Assembly: GCA_028287395.1 (NCBI GenBank)
Contig: JAQBPR010000011.1
Span: 23,372-87,371 of the forward strand
DNA: 64,000 bases
Direction: 5' to 3'
DNA from: Bacilli bacterium
GTDB lineage: Bacteria > Bacillota > Bacilli > Paenibacillales > NBRC-103111
Shown: positions 38,588-47,812 of the stretch, piece after piece
How positions within the stretch are numbered: position 1 is the first letter of the stretch
Layout of the letters: each line of letters begins with the position of its first letter
Position numbers and translations under genes: made by a program
Notes under the pieces: generated by a model
The model's input: only the letters and a program-made list of their open reading frames with translations
Database searches by the model: none
Told to the model about the DNA's origin: nothing

Positions 38588-39759
38588 GGCTCTATATGGT
38601 CAATGCCCTTTTTTGAAAAATAAGGAATGGTTAAGGCACAAATTAGGCAAAATATCATAATCGCTTTGAAAGCAAAACCATTAAAATCCCGTATCGTCAG
38701 CGTTAATGCCAGCATAGTGATTCGTGCAAAACACAAGATGATTTCTCGCCATACCAAAATTCTGGCTTGAAAGATAGGCTCATATTGACTTATTGCAACA
38801 AATTGCCTGGAGTTCCAAATCGTTGCGAAGAAAAACATGCCTACGGTTGTTAAAATGTTGGAGATGATTAAGATCGGCTTCGCAGGGAACAGCACAATCA
38901 TAAACCCAAGCGATGCGGCAACCATTCCAAGGGTTAACCAAAGAGAATCGCTTAAGACTCCTTTGGCTTTATATTTTTTATAATAAAATAAGGATACTAA
39001 AGTGCAGGTGGTATAGGTGACTTGTAAAAACGCAATAACCAGTTTATCTGAAGTGATAGAAAAGGTAAAAATCAAAGAAAAAACGCCTTGAAATTGCATG
39101 AAGAACCCAGCTGCGACTAAGGATGGGAGCATCCATTTCAGACTAGGTGTGAAAAACACTTTTAATAAGTTCATATCTTGCAGCAATGGTTTTTTTTGTT
39201 GCGATAAAGATATATTGGGGACAAAAAACGATACCACTATCATTGTGGTGATAAAGACAAACATTAAAATAAAAGATCCGTTAAAGCCAATCCATTTAAT
39301 AATTAAGGCAAATACAATCGGGTTTATAATGGCAATGACCTGACCGATTAAATTTGAAGTAGAGAAGTAAGCAGCAAACTCTTTTCCTTTGCCGAACAAA
39401 GAAATGCCTAAATTTGAAGCGGCTGAGTAAAGACCGTTCGTTGCCCCAGCTGGTATGGCAATTGCTGCGATGTACAAAAGCTTTGGTTCAAAATGGAAGC
39501 TGGACAGAAGAACAAAGGTTACACCCGCAAATAGTGCTGAAGTTTGAAATACTTTTCGAATGGAATACTTTGTTAGCAGCTGAGCGCCAAAAATGAAAGC
39601 CAGCCCCCAAGACATAAATAAGATCAAGTTAAACCAGGCTATATCGAAAATATGCTGCCCATTTTCCCATAAAAATAAATTGATGAAGATTCCAATGTAG
39701 TTAAAAATAATCGTGGTGGATGCGTTCATAATTAATAATCTTTTTAATGAGTTTGTCAT
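38584..39759 (-). CDS. MFS-type membrane transporter
   Basis: A 391-residue protein of about 11-12 hydrophobic helices with major facilitator character: FGAQLLTKYSIRKVFQTSALFAGV in the loop 2-3 region and a repeated bundle in the second half. The substrate is unknown. The layout resembles the YqgE-like MFS proteins of Bacillus, but I cannot confirm that. GAAGGTAG lies about 10 bases before the ATG. It converges on yqfO with a 4-base overlap of coding regions, so the two genes share no terminator space. Confidence 0.85.
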   Translation of the reverse strand: MTNSLKRLLIMNASTTIIFNYIGIFINLFLWENGQHIFDIAWFNLILFMSWGLAFIFGAQLLTKYSIRKVFQTSALFAGVTFVLLSSFHFEPKLLYIAAIAIPAGATNGLYSAASNLGISLFGKGKEFAAYFSTSNLIGQVIAIINPIVFALIIKWIGFNGSFILMFVFITTMIVVSFFVPNISLSQQKKPLLQDMNLLKVFFTPSLKWMLPSLVAAGFFMQFQGVFSLIFTFSITSDKLVIAFLQVTYTTCTLVSLFYYKKYKAKGVLSDSLWLTLGMVAASLGFMIVLFPAKPILIISNILTTVGMFFFATIWNSRQFVAISQYEPIFQARILVWREIILCFARITMLALTLTIRDFNGFAFKAIMIFCLICALTIPYFSKKGIDHIEP

Positions 39760-39874
39760 TTAAGTCGCTACCTTCATTGGTGTATTTTTCTAGGTTTCTC
39801 TAACCTATCATACGCCAGATGAAGAAAGCTGAAAAGTACGAAAATTTTATTTGTATAAAGGAAAAAACTTATAG

Positions 39875-39903
39875 TTGTATTCATTAATTAAAATATGTAT
39901 AGT
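39875..39903 (+). promoter_or_regulatory. Promoter of the RNase P RNA gene
   Basis: TTGTAT (39875-39880) and TATAGT (39898-39903) are 17 bases apart. Transcription would begin near 39909, exactly where the P1 stem of the RNA starts. Confidence 0.75.
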
Positions 39904-39908
39904 ATATA

Positions 39909-40358
39909 GGTTGGAAAGTTTGACAGACAATCGCTGGCAGCAAGGTTTACTTTGCTGCGAGAGGAAAGTCCGGGCTCCATAAGGCAGGATGCTGGATAAC
40001 GTCCAGTCAACGCAAGTTGAAGGATAGTGCCACAGAAATGGACCGCCGATGGCCTATTCACCATTGAAGCTTGCTTCAACGATGAATTAGCGCACAGGCA
40101 AGGGTGGAACCGTGGTGTAAGAGACCACGAGGGAATTGGGTGACTTCTTCCCTGGTAAACCCCATCTGGAGCAAGACCTAAGAGGGACGCGGTGGGCTTC
40201 GAGCTCACAACTTTAGCCTGAGGTGCGTCCGGGTTGGTCGCTTGAGCTGTTTAGCAATGAATGGCCTAGATAGATGATTGTCACTTCAATGGTGGGAGGG
40301 GAAGCCCGTTAATACCACCGGAAGTACAGAACCCGGCTTACGGCAAGCTTTCCATTTA
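39909..40358 (+). ncRNA. rnpB: RNase P RNA, type B
   Basis: The catalytic RNA that matures tRNA 5' ends. The conserved core GAGGAAAGTCCGGGCTCC lies at 39960-39977 and its partner ACAGAACCCGGCTTA near 40327. The ends pair in P1: GGAAAG (39913-39918) with CTTTCC (40348-40353). The CRV element GTGGTGTAAGAGACCAC and the long distal arms fit the B type of Bacillales. A promoter sits immediately upstream and a terminator downstream. Confidence 0.95.
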
Positions 40359-40368
40359 TTTTAGTAAT

Positions 40369-40396
40369 TAACCATCTTCCCAGAGGTGGTTTTTTG
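40369..40396 (+). terminator. Terminator of rnpB
   Basis: AACCATCT pairs with AGGTGGTT (one G-T pair) over a short loop, followed by a T-run. It may also serve the opposite-strand protease gene, which ends at 40415. Confidence 0.75.
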
Positions 40397-40414
40397 TATT
40401 TTTTATCAAATATT

Positions 40415-42265
40415 TTAACTGAATCTCTTTTTAATTAGTTCTAATTCATGTGATATCCATTGAGGCCAGCTAGCAGCAGAAGCGCTGATGCCTTGGGCTT
40501 GCTGCAATGCATGGACTACATCTATTTGCCCATAACCATAATATTTATCTTTCCCAGGTGTTCCTAAGTCTTCAGCGCTTTTCCGCATAATATCCATCAC
40601 TTCTATGTTTTTTAATTTTGGATTGACGGAACGAATTAACGCGGCTAGAGCAGTTACATGTGGACTTGCCATGGATGTACCTGACAGTGCCGCATATTGG
40701 TTGTGAGGGTAGGTGCTGGCAATATTGACTCCAGGTGCTGCTACAGCGATATAATCGCCGAAATTGGAAAAAGATGCTTTGTTTTTATTCGAATCCGCTG
40801 CTGCTACCGCAAACACTTCTGGATAGGCTGCCGGATAGCCCGGATTCTCTGTATTGTCATTACCGGCTGCAGCGATAAGTACAATGTCTTTGTTATAAGC
40901 ATATTTGATTGCATCATGAAGAAAGTTTGCTTCAGCATAGTTGCCTAGGCTCATATTGATCACCTTTGCCCCATGATCTGCCGCCCAAATGATTCCTTGA
41001 GCTACATTATAGGTGTTACCTTGACCTGACGCATCGAGAACTTTAACCGGAAGAATCGGGTTGTACCATGTCATGCCGGCTACACCTTCTCCGTTGTTGA
41101 CTAAAGCGGAAATAACACCGGAGACATGTGTGCCATGACCAACATCATCCATCGGAAGCTCATCCGGATTAACGACATTGTAGCCAGTAAGCAAATGCCC
41201 TTGTAAGTCTGGATGGTTTACATCAACTCCGGTATCAACGATCGCAACAATGACATCTTTGCTTCCTTTACCAAGTTCCCATCCAACCTCAGTTTCAATA
41301 ATAGGCAAGTTCCATTGATATTTTGAATACAATATATCATTGGGGACAGGCGCGTTGTCAGCGGAATTATCATTTGTTGCATATAAATAATGAGGTTCAA
41401 CATAAACAACATGCCATTTTCGGAAATAATCCATCAACTGTTTGGCTTCCATTGTTTCCGCTTGAAATACATAGGTAGACCCAAGCTTTAGCTTATTCAT
41501 TTTTAGTGCTTTAATTTCTTTCTGCATTTGATTTAATTGGGCTTCTGTTGGCGCTTGCTTAAATTTAACGACGACTTCATTTTTATGATAATGACTTGTA
41601 CCTTTATTATCCACTGGATGATTTACCTTTACGTTCTGCAGTGTTTTGGCATCCACTGATTCAATTTTCCAGGATTTATTGCTGGGGAAAGGCACAATTC
41701 GCAAATTTTTAATTTGATGCGAGGCCACTTGACCAAGAATTTCTTGATGGATTACACCCACAAGCGAAGACTTATTATCCTCTGCAGGAACACCTAGTAC
41801 AAAATAAGTATCTTTACCAACAATAATCGGTGATGAGCGATACTCGACCCCGGTTTCAGCAATCATTTTTGCTTTTTGTAATTCTCCGCGGACACTTTGG
41901 GCGACTTCGGCATTTAATGTTCCAACGGATTTTCCTTGCTGCAATGTAAGATTATGCGTGGACCAAATGAGATAATCCATGTGAGGATGTTCTTTTTGGG
42001 TAGCTTGCAGGGTAACTATTTTATTGCTGGCTGTTGGTTCTGTACTTAGGCGTTTAAGTGTCTTATGGAAGGCTAACGCGCACTGATTTCTGCATAACTC
42101 ATCTGTAAGCTGAACATCCGTAGACACCAATTGCTGTTTCATTTCGATTTCACGTTCTGCGGACAAAGATTCGGGTCGTGTACGATCATTGGGGTGCTGT
42201 GATTTCGGCACGAATACCAAAGCAAGCAAAGCAATGATGGCTATTCCAGCCCATTTTTTAGACAT
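40415..42265 (-). CDS. Subtilisin-like serine protease (S8) with long N-terminal region
   Basis: A 616-residue secreted or membrane-anchored protease. A hydrophobic segment at residues 5-20 (WAGIAIIALLALVFVP) is a signal or anchor. Residues 30-220 form an N-terminal region not typical of simple subtilisins; it contains a CRNQC pair at 58-62. A propeptide-like I9 domain follows (about 229-295, VVVKFKQAPTEAQLNQM), then the catalytic domain with D344 (IVDTGVDVNHPD), H377 (GHGTHVSG), oxyanion N469 (AAAGND) and S531 (GTSMASPHV). All catalytic residues are present. AAGGAGG lies 8 bases before the ATG. The substrate and regulation are unknown; it stands alone between rnpB and a divergent gene. Confidence 0.95.
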   Translation of the reverse strand: MSKKWAGIAIIALLALVFVPKSQHPNDRTRPESLSAEREIEMKQQLVSTDVQLTDELCRNQCALAFHKTLKRLSTEPTASNKIVTLQATQKEHPHMDYLIWSTHNLTLQQGKSVGTLNAEVAQSVRGELQKAKMIAETGVEYRSSPIIVGKDTYFVLGVPAEDNKSSLVGVIHQEILGQVASHQIKNLRIVPFPSNKSWKIESVDAKTLQNVKVNHPVDNKGTSHYHKNEVVVKFKQAPTEAQLNQMQKEIKALKMNKLKLGSTYVFQAETMEAKQLMDYFRKWHVVYVEPHYLYATNDNSADNAPVPNDILYSKYQWNLPIIETEVGWELGKGSKDVIVAIVDTGVDVNHPDLQGHLLTGYNVVNPDELPMDDVGHGTHVSGVISALVNNGEGVAGMTWYNPILPVKVLDASGQGNTYNVAQGIIWAADHGAKVINMSLGNYAEANFLHDAIKYAYNKDIVLIAAAGNDNTENPGYPAAYPEVFAVAAADSNKNKASFSNFGDYIAVAAPGVNIASTYPHNQYAALSGTSMASPHVTALAALIRSVNPKLKNIEVMDIMRKSAEDLGTPGKDKYYGYGQIDVVHALQQAQGISASAASWPQWISHELELIKKRFS

Positions 42266-42439
42266 TCAAGTTCCTCCTTATAACCGTATTGTTCTTTTAG
42301 CGTGACATATGTTTGATCTTTTTATTCGTTCCTGCTATATTGTTCACTTTGCAGGTTACTTTTAAAGTAGAAATATGGTACGATGTTTTCAAAGCCGCCT
42401 GGCTAAAAAATTAAGTTCAACGTTGGAGGAGGTCTTTTC

Positions 42440-42940
42440 ATGGCTATGTTTAATGTGAAGAATGTTTGTGAATCGACAAGGGATAAACTTAAAGATGCCG
42501 TACACAAAATGGAAATTTTTCTTAATTCTCATTCAATAGCTCTGTTGAATCCAGAGGGGGATGACGAGGCAAATGAATTTTATCGCGGTTATTTATCGGA
42601 TACGCGTCATTTGATCGTATTTTGTGAGGTTTCGTATGAGAAACTTGGAGTTAGCTTACGTCGTGCGACCTTTAATACGGAGTATGCTGAGAAAGCGTTA
42701 TATGAAACGTATCATTCCTGTGTTAATTGCTTTTTTTACCCTAAAAATGAGTGCTATTCTGAAGATGGTCGTTATGCGTATACAGGACAAGATGCCATTC
42801 GTTTTCGTAAAAAGCCTACTCGCGAGGTGCGTGATTTAACGATTGAATTATCGAAAATTTTTGAAGAAATACGCGAAGATTTGTCCTATTATGAAACGGA
42901 TTATATTACACAAAAACGTATGCAAGGCGAAAAGGTCTAA
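42440..42940 (+). CDS. YpuI-like protein (DUF3907)
   Basis: A 166-residue soluble protein with no signal peptide. The sequence RGYLSDTRHLIVFCEVSYEKLG followed by a Cys pair (SCVNCFFYPKNECY) resembles YpuI/DUF3907 of Bacillus. I base this on pattern memory only. The function is unknown. GGAGGAGG precedes the ATG. A terminator follows, so it is probably transcribed alone. Confidence 0.75.
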   Translation: MAMFNVKNVCESTRDKLKDAVHKMEIFLNSHSIALLNPEGDDEANEFYRGYLSDTRHLIVFCEVSYEKLGVSLRRATFNTEYAEKALYETYHSCVNCFFYPKNECYSEDGRYAYTGQDAIRFRKKPTREVRDLTIELSKIFEEIREDLSYYETDYITQKRMQGEKV

Positions 42941-42955
42941 AAGAACGCTCTAGCC

Positions 42956-43007
42956 GGAGCTGCACCCAAAGTAGATTTTTTACTTGAGGGAGCAGCTTCT
43001 TTTTATT
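42956..43007 (+). terminator. Large terminator hairpin
   Basis: GGAGCTGC pairs with GCAGCTTC. Inside, CCC pairs with GGG and AAGTA with TACTT. The stem runs into a T-rich tract at 43000-43007. Confidence 0.75.
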
Positions 43008-43061
43008 TTGCGCGCATAGAACACGGTCTAAGGGGGAAAATGTTAAGGGAGGTGATCGAGC

Positions 43062-43274
43062 ATGCCCGAAGTCAAATGCAGTGTATCCAATTGTAATTAT
43101 TGGGAACAAGGTAATCAATGTAAGGCTGATGTAGTTATGATTGAAATTGACCAGCACGCCACAGCGCAATTCAATGCGGAATTTGCTGGAGAAAGCTTTG
43201 ACAGCAATCATCAAGATACTGCTGTCAAAGTAAAGGATACCTGTTGTCATACGTTTGAAAAAAAGCGGAAATAG
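43062..43274 (+). CDS. DUF1540 domain protein
   Basis: A 70-residue protein with the spaced cysteines of DUF1540: EVKCSVSNCNYWEQGNQCKAD at the N-terminus and KDTCCHTFEK at the C-terminus, probably a small metal-binding knuckle. The function is unknown. Proteins of this type are often found in spore formers. GGGAGGTGATC precedes the ATG. Confidence 0.85.
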   Translation: MPEVKCSVSNCNYWEQGNQCKADVVMIEIDQHATAQFNAEFAGESFDSNHQDTAVKVKDTCCHTFEKKRK

Positions 43275-43296
43275 TTCAAAGTTAGGGGATGTTTAA

Positions 43297-43680
43297 ATGA
43301 ACGGTTCAAAAAGTAAACGTTCAAAAAAACACGGGCATCATGACAAGGCTTCGTTTGTTGTTGTTTCGCCGACTAACTCGACCAATGCACCCTTTCATAC
43401 AATAATGGATGAGGAGTATGCTGCTGAACTTGCGGATCCGAATTCACAAGTGTCTCACACATCCAATAACGCGGGCGCGATTGATCGTACTTGGGGATGG
43501 ATAGCGATTATTGTATCGGTCATTTCATTGTTTTTTTCTCCTGCGATTCTTGGATCTGCCGGTGTTATTTTGGGTTTGATCGCTTTTTTTCGTGGGAATC
43601 GCAGCTTAGGGGGATGGTCCATGGCTATTGGACTCGTTTCCGTATTTTCCTATTTATTTATAGTCCCTTATTACGCTTAG
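43297..43680 (+). CDS. Small two-helix membrane protein (DUF4190-like)
   Basis: A 127-residue protein. The first 68 residues are hydrophilic with a basic start (KSKRSKKHGHHDK). Two hydrophobic hairpins follow (WIAIIVSVISLFFSPAILGSAGVILGLIAFF in part, and GWSMAIGLVSVFSYLFIV). The arrangement, with a glycine-rich helix pair joined by FRGNRSLGGW, resembles DUF4190. The role is unknown. It follows the DUF1540 gene by 22 bases. A hairpin without a T-run (CAAGCCTA/TAGGCTTG, 43699-43720) lies after it. Confidence 0.75.
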   Translation: MNGSKSKRSKKHGHHDKASFVVVSPTNSTNAPFHTIMDEEYAAELADPNSQVSHTSNNAGAIDRTWGWIAIIVSVISLFFSPAILGSAGVILGLIAFFRGNRSLGGWSMAIGLVSVFSYLFIVPYYA

Positions 43681-43785
43681 ATGTCCATCCCTGTTGGGCA
43701 AGCCTAGAGGTTTAGGCTTGTCTGTCATACATAAAAAGTGTAGAATAAAGGGAGCAGAGCATTTTGGGGAATGAGGCGCTAAGTA

Positions 43786-44448
43786 ATGAGTATAGATCCA
43801 CGCACGATGAAGCAGCTTTTGCAAATGCAAATCTTGAACAAATTGAATATTTCTTCCAGCGATGATGTACCAGCAACAAATGATTCAACGGATTCCTCTT
43901 TTAACGATATTTTACAAACCCTTTTAGGGCAAAATACGAATGTACAATCTTCAACATATGGACTGTCAAATTCGACCGCTTCCTTATTGAAATCAGGTAA
44001 TTTTGGTTTTTATCCGCCGTCTTTAAGCAATTCATCGAGCTTTGATCCATTGATCAACCAAGCAAGTCAACAATATGGTGTAGAATCAAGCTTAATTAAA
44101 GCAGTCATCGATGCCGAATCATCGTTCCAAACACATGAGGTATCCAGTGCCGGGGCTAAAGGGCTAATGCAATTAATGGATGATACCGGAAGAGGGTTGG
44201 GCGTAACCGATCCATTCGATCCTCAACAAAATATTCAAGGCGGTACGCATTTTCTTGCTGATTTACTTAAACAATATAAAGGCAGTGAAGCGATGGCTTT
44301 GGCTGCTTATAACGGTGGACCCGGTCGTTTGGCTGATTTAGGGATCACGAATGAAAAGCAATTATTTGAAAAATTTAATCAACTGCCTCAGGAAACACAA
44401 AATTATGTACCCAAAGTACTGCAATTAAAACAAAGCTATCATAACTAA
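43786..44448 (+). CDS. Lytic transglycosylase (SLT domain)
   Basis: A 220-residue protein. The C-terminal 130 residues are an SLT/goose-lysozyme-like domain that cleaves peptidoglycan glycan strands. The catalytic glutamate is in LIKAVIDAESSF, followed by SSAGAKGLMQLMDDTG and ALAAYNGGPGR. The first 90 residues are S/N/T-rich and probably disordered. I see no signal peptide or lipobox, as in YjbJ-like relatives, so export is not explained. A terminator follows at 44461-44490. Confidence 0.92.
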   Translation: MSIDPRTMKQLLQMQILNKLNISSSDDVPATNDSTDSSFNDILQTLLGQNTNVQSSTYGLSNSTASLLKSGNFGFYPPSLSNSSSFDPLINQASQQYGVESSLIKAVIDAESSFQTHEVSSAGAKGLMQLMDDTGRGLGVTDPFDPQQNIQGGTHFLADLLKQYKGSEAMALAAYNGGPGRLADLGITNEKQLFEKFNQLPQETQNYVPKVLQLKQSYHN

Positions 44449-44460
44449 AAGCTGCAAAGG

Positions 44461-44490
44461 AAAAGATCAGAATAGGATCTTTTTCTTTTT
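44461..44490 (+). terminator. Terminator after the transglycosylase gene
   Basis: AAAGATC pairs with GATCTTT over a short AT-rich loop, followed by a long T-rich run. Confidence 0.7.
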
Positions 44491-44507
44491 ATGTTAGGAG
44501 AATGTCA

Positions 44508-45668
44508 ATGTTATATTTGGATTATTGCTCATCCACGCCTATGCATCCTCAAGTCATTCAAGTGATTACAGATATCATGGGTAAATATTACGGGAATCCA
44601 TCTTCTTTACATCGTATTGGGATGGAAGCGGAACGTTTGCTTAATCAATCGCGCGAAGTTATTGCATCTTCGCTGCGTTGTAAGCCGAAAGAAGTAATTT
44701 TTACGTCAGGTGGTACTGAAAGTAATAATTTGGCTATCAAAGGGACAGCTTTTGCTCGCGAACGTCGAGGTAAGCATTTGATTACGAGCCAAATTGAGCA
44801 TGCTTCTGTTTTAGATCCTTTTAAGCAATTAGAGTTATTTGGTTTTCGAGTTACTTATCTTCCTGTGGATTCAACGGGTCTAATTCATTTAGAAGATGTA
44901 CGAAATGCTTTGCAAGAGGATACGATTTTAGTCAGTATTATGCATGTTAATAATGAGGTAGGACGAATCCAACCTATTCAAGAGATTGGACAATTGTTAA
45001 GCAATTACCCTAAAGTTACGTTTCATGTCGATGCGATTCAAAGTATGGGCAAGCTTGAATGTATACCACAACACCTTGGAGCAGATCTGCTTAGTATTTC
45101 CGCGCACAAGCTTAGCGGCCCCAAAGGTGCTGGAGTGCTTTATCGACGTGAAGGAATAGAATTACAGCCGCAATTGACTGGGGGTGGCCAAGAGTTTGGC
45201 TTACGTTCAGGAACAGAGAATGTACCGCTGATGGCGGGTATGGCGAAAGCCTTACGAATGGCTGTGGATCAGCAGCCTAAGGACAGGATCATCATGTATG
45301 GCTTAAGGGAGCGGCTGCTGCAGTGTCTCGGTGAAATTGATGGCTTAACGATTACTGGGTCTAAACAAATGGAGGACATGGCGCCACAGATGGTTCATTT
45401 TTGTTTACCGGGGATGCGCGCCGAGGTGATCTTGCATGCATTGGAGCAGCATGAGATATATATCTCAACACGTTCCGCATGCGCCTCAGGTAAAGAGCAA
45501 CCAAGCCATGTCTTGCTGGCGATGGGCAAAGATCGTGAATTTGCCAAAAGTGGTTTAAGGGTCAGTTATTCCGCAAACCAAACATTTGCGGAAATTGATT
45601 TTTTTGCGGATTGTTTGCGGCAGGTTGTGCAGCAATTACAGCTGCCAAGGAAAAAGGTGAAACGATAA
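44508..45668 (+). CDS. nifZ: Cysteine desulfurase paired with ThiI (NifZ type)
   Basis: A 386-residue PLP enzyme that removes sulfur from cysteine. The PLP lysine is K201 (SAHKLSGPKGAG) and the persulfide cysteine is C325 (RSACASGKEQPSHVL). The gene directly before thiI corresponds to NifZ of B. subtilis, which supplies sulfur for 4-thiouridine in tRNA. The adjacent thiI, 1 base away, supports that role over Fe-S assembly. I use the second ATG (44508), with AGGAGA 6 bases upstream. Confidence 0.95.
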   Translation: MLYLDYCSSTPMHPQVIQVITDIMGKYYGNPSSLHRIGMEAERLLNQSREVIASSLRCKPKEVIFTSGGTESNNLAIKGTAFARERRGKHLITSQIEHASVLDPFKQLELFGFRVTYLPVDSTGLIHLEDVRNALQEDTILVSIMHVNNEVGRIQPIQEIGQLLSNYPKVTFHVDAIQSMGKLECIPQHLGADLLSISAHKLSGPKGAGVLYRREGIELQPQLTGGGQEFGLRSGTENVPLMAGMAKALRMAVDQQPKDRIIMYGLRERLLQCLGEIDGLTITGSKQMEDMAPQMVHFCLPGMRAEVILHALEQHEIYISTRSACASGKEQPSHVLLAMGKDREFAKSGLRVSYSANQTFAEIDFFADCLRQVVQQLQLPRKKVKR

Positions 45669-45669
45669 G

Positions 45670-46872
45670 ATGAACCCAGAAGTGGTCATAGTCCGCCAAG
45701 GTGAGTTAACTTTAAAAGGTAAGAATCGTCATCGCTTCGAGCAAAGATTACTGCTGCAAATCCGAGCGAATCTTGCTGCCTTAACGAGGATAACAATAAA
45801 GAGTGAATTTGCACGAATGTATATTGCGCTAAATGGAGAACCTTATGAAGCTGTAGCTGAAGGTTTAAAGCTAGTTTTTGGTATACACTCCTACAGTCCT
45901 GCTATTAAAGCAGAAATGAAACTGGAAATGATTCAAACCAAAGCATTAGAGCTTATGCAATCGCTCCCCTCCCTCCCGAAAACGTTTAAAGTTTCTGCAA
46001 AAAGAGGAAATAAAGATTTTCCTTATGATTCCCAGAAAACAGGATATTGGGTAGGCGGTTATATTTTACAAGCTATGGAAGGCATGCAGGTAGATGTACA
46101 TCGGCCAGAAGTTGAACTGCGTGTAGATATTCGGCAAGATGAAGTATATTTATTTACTGAAGTGATAAATGGAACAGGGGGATTTCCCATTGGAAGCAAT
46201 GGAAAAGCGATTTTGATGCTCTCAGGTGGTATTGATAGTCCTGTCGCAGGCTGGATGGCCATGAAGCAAGGCTTGCAAATAGAAGCCATACATTTTCATA
46301 GCTTTCCATATACCAGTGAGAGGGCGAAGCAAAAAGTCTTTGATTTGGCCGAAAAATTGTCGCTATTTTGCGGAAATATCAAGCTGTATTTCATTTCGTT
46401 TGCAGCTATTCAAACGCGTTTACAGCATGAATGCCAAGCCAATCTTCTCGTAACCTTAATGCGCAGGTCTATGCTGCGGATTACGGAAAATTTGGCGCTT
46501 CAACGCAAGGCATTAGGCATTGTAACTGGGGAAAGTCTTGGACAAGTGGCTAGTCAAACATTATCGAGTTTAAATACGATTGGACGTGTAGCTACGCTTC
46601 CACTGCTAAGACCATTAATTATGTCGGACAAGGCTGATATTATTCGTATAGCTGAGCAAATTGGAACGTTCAAAATCTCCATTCTTCCCTTTGAGGATTG
46701 CTGCACTTTATTTATTCCTAAATCGTCGAGCACGAACCCCAATGTAAACAACGTTGAAAGACAAGAGAGCAGGATGCAGTGGCTCTTGGAAGCCGAAGCG
46801 GAAGCACTGGGAAACGCAGAGGTTCGCTTAATTGAATGGGATGCAAAACATCCTATGGCGGACTATTTTTAG
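45670..46872 (+). CDS. thiI: tRNA 4-thiouridine synthetase ThiI
   Basis: A 400-residue enzyme made of a ferredoxin-like and THUMP RNA-binding region (about 1-170) and a PP-loop adenylation domain with SGGIDSP at 185-191. It lacks the C-terminal rhodanese domain found in E. coli, which fits the dedicated cysteine desulfurase encoded just upstream. It makes s4U8 in tRNA. The pair is transcribed as one unit. Confidence 0.96.
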   Translation: MNPEVVIVRQGELTLKGKNRHRFEQRLLLQIRANLAALTRITIKSEFARMYIALNGEPYEAVAEGLKLVFGIHSYSPAIKAEMKLEMIQTKALELMQSLPSLPKTFKVSAKRGNKDFPYDSQKTGYWVGGYILQAMEGMQVDVHRPEVELRVDIRQDEVYLFTEVINGTGGFPIGSNGKAILMLSGGIDSPVAGWMAMKQGLQIEAIHFHSFPYTSERAKQKVFDLAEKLSLFCGNIKLYFISFAAIQTRLQHECQANLLVTLMRRSMLRITENLALQRKALGIVTGESLGQVASQTLSSLNTIGRVATLPLLRPLIMSDKADIIRIAEQIGTFKISILPFEDCCTLFIPKSSSTNPNVNNVERQESRMQWLLEAEAEALGNAEVRLIEWDAKHPMADYF

Positions 46873-46954
46873 TTGAAGAGAAACGCTTTGAAACCGTTTT
46901 GCTGTTTGTCCGTAAATAGTAGGGTAGAGAAATCATTTACAGGAGGAACCTTTT

Positions 46955-47620
46955 TTGATACTTGAAGGATTTTTATTGTTTTTGCAAATTATGCTGATTA
47001 ATATTGTTTTAAGTGGTGACAACGCAGTTGTCATTGCTTTAGCGAGTAAAAATTTACCGGTTGAACAGCGGAAAAAGGCTATTTGGTGGGGAGCATTTGG
47101 CGCTATTGCCTTGCGGCTTGTTTTGACCGTCGTGGCAGTTAGTTTATTAAATTTACCTTATATCCAGGCTGCTGGATCATTACTATTACTGTGGATAGCG
47201 ATCAAGCTTTTGATCGATGATGAGGGTGAAGCTAAAGTAAAAGTTGCTTCTACGTTAGGCAAAGCAATTTGGACGATCATACTTGCTGATTTTGTGATGA
47301 GTCTGGATAATGTGCTCGCAATTGCTGCGAAGGCTGACAATAATCTGCTTGTGATTATTTTAGGAATATCTTTAAGTATCCCGATTATTATTTGGGGGAG
47401 TACGATGGTGATGAAGCTGCTGCACAAATATCCGATTTTTGTTTATTTGGGTGCAGGGATTCTGGGTTATACCGCAGGTGAGATGTTCGTTTCTGAGGAA
47501 AAAGTAATGAATTATTTTGACTATGAGCCACTTCTCTACATCATTCCTATTGGTTCTACGTTCATCGTACTTCTTGCTGGATTATTGAAAAAAATGTTAA
47601 AGCCTTCGACGGCGGTTTAA
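46955..47620 (+). CDS. TerC-family membrane protein (probable metal exporter)
   Basis: A 221-residue protein with about seven hydrophobic helices. It carries the TerC signatures NIVLSGDNAVVIALASKNLP and DFVMSLDNVLAIAAKA, whose aspartates and asparagines bind metal. B. subtilis relatives (YceF, YkoY) export manganese and help load secreted enzymes; YjbE is the closest in size. The start is a TTG with AGGAGG well placed. I saw no Mn riboswitch in the 82 bases upstream. A terminator follows at about 47640-47694. Confidence 0.9.
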   Translation: MILEGFLLFLQIMLINIVLSGDNAVVIALASKNLPVEQRKKAIWWGAFGAIALRLVLTVVAVSLLNLPYIQAAGSLLLLWIAIKLLIDDEGEAKVKVASTLGKAIWTIILADFVMSLDNVLAIAAKADNNLLVIILGISLSIPIIIWGSTMVMKLLHKYPIFVYLGAGILGYTAGEMFVSEEKVMNYFDYEPLLYIIPIGSTFIVLLAGLLKKMLKPSTAV

Positions 47621-47639
47621 CCAAATATAAATTCAATCG

Positions 47640-47694
47640 AAAGATTGCTTCTCCTTTAGCCTTTTTGGCAGAGGAAAGGTCGATCTTTTTTTTT
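47640..47694 (+). terminator. Terminator after the TerC gene
   Basis: AAAGAT (47640-47645) pairs with ATCTTT (47683-47688). An inner GCC-TTTTT-GGC hairpin lies between, and a run of T follows. Confidence 0.6.
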
Positions 47695-47742
47695 GGAATC
47701 CTTTATGCAATTGATTCTACTCCATAATAAATTAATAATTCG

Positions 47743-47760
47743 TTGACACCTACGTTACAT
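47743..47760 (+). promoter_or_regulatory. Possible Pho box or -35 region of the phospholipase gene
   Basis: TTGACA (47743-47748) and TTACAT (47755-47760) form a direct repeat of the TTNACA type with a 6-base spacer, as in PhoP-binding Pho boxes. TTGACA could also be a sigma-A -35, but no good -10 stands 17 bases downstream. The product is a secreted phosphoesterase, which would suit phosphate-starvation control. Confidence 0.3.
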
Positions 47761-47812
47761 TTATTATTTATCCTTAAGTTAATACCACTAATCTAAGAAA
47801 GAAGGAATTTGT

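Noticed and set aside
39888..40208. 106-codon reverse-strand frame over the RNase P RNA
   Set aside because: The DNA is a conserved structured RNA gene with promoter and terminator on the plus strand.
46873..46954. Possible manganese (yybP-ykoY) riboswitch before the TerC gene
   Set aside because: Only 82 bases are available and no consensus loops or terminator/antiterminator pair can be seen.
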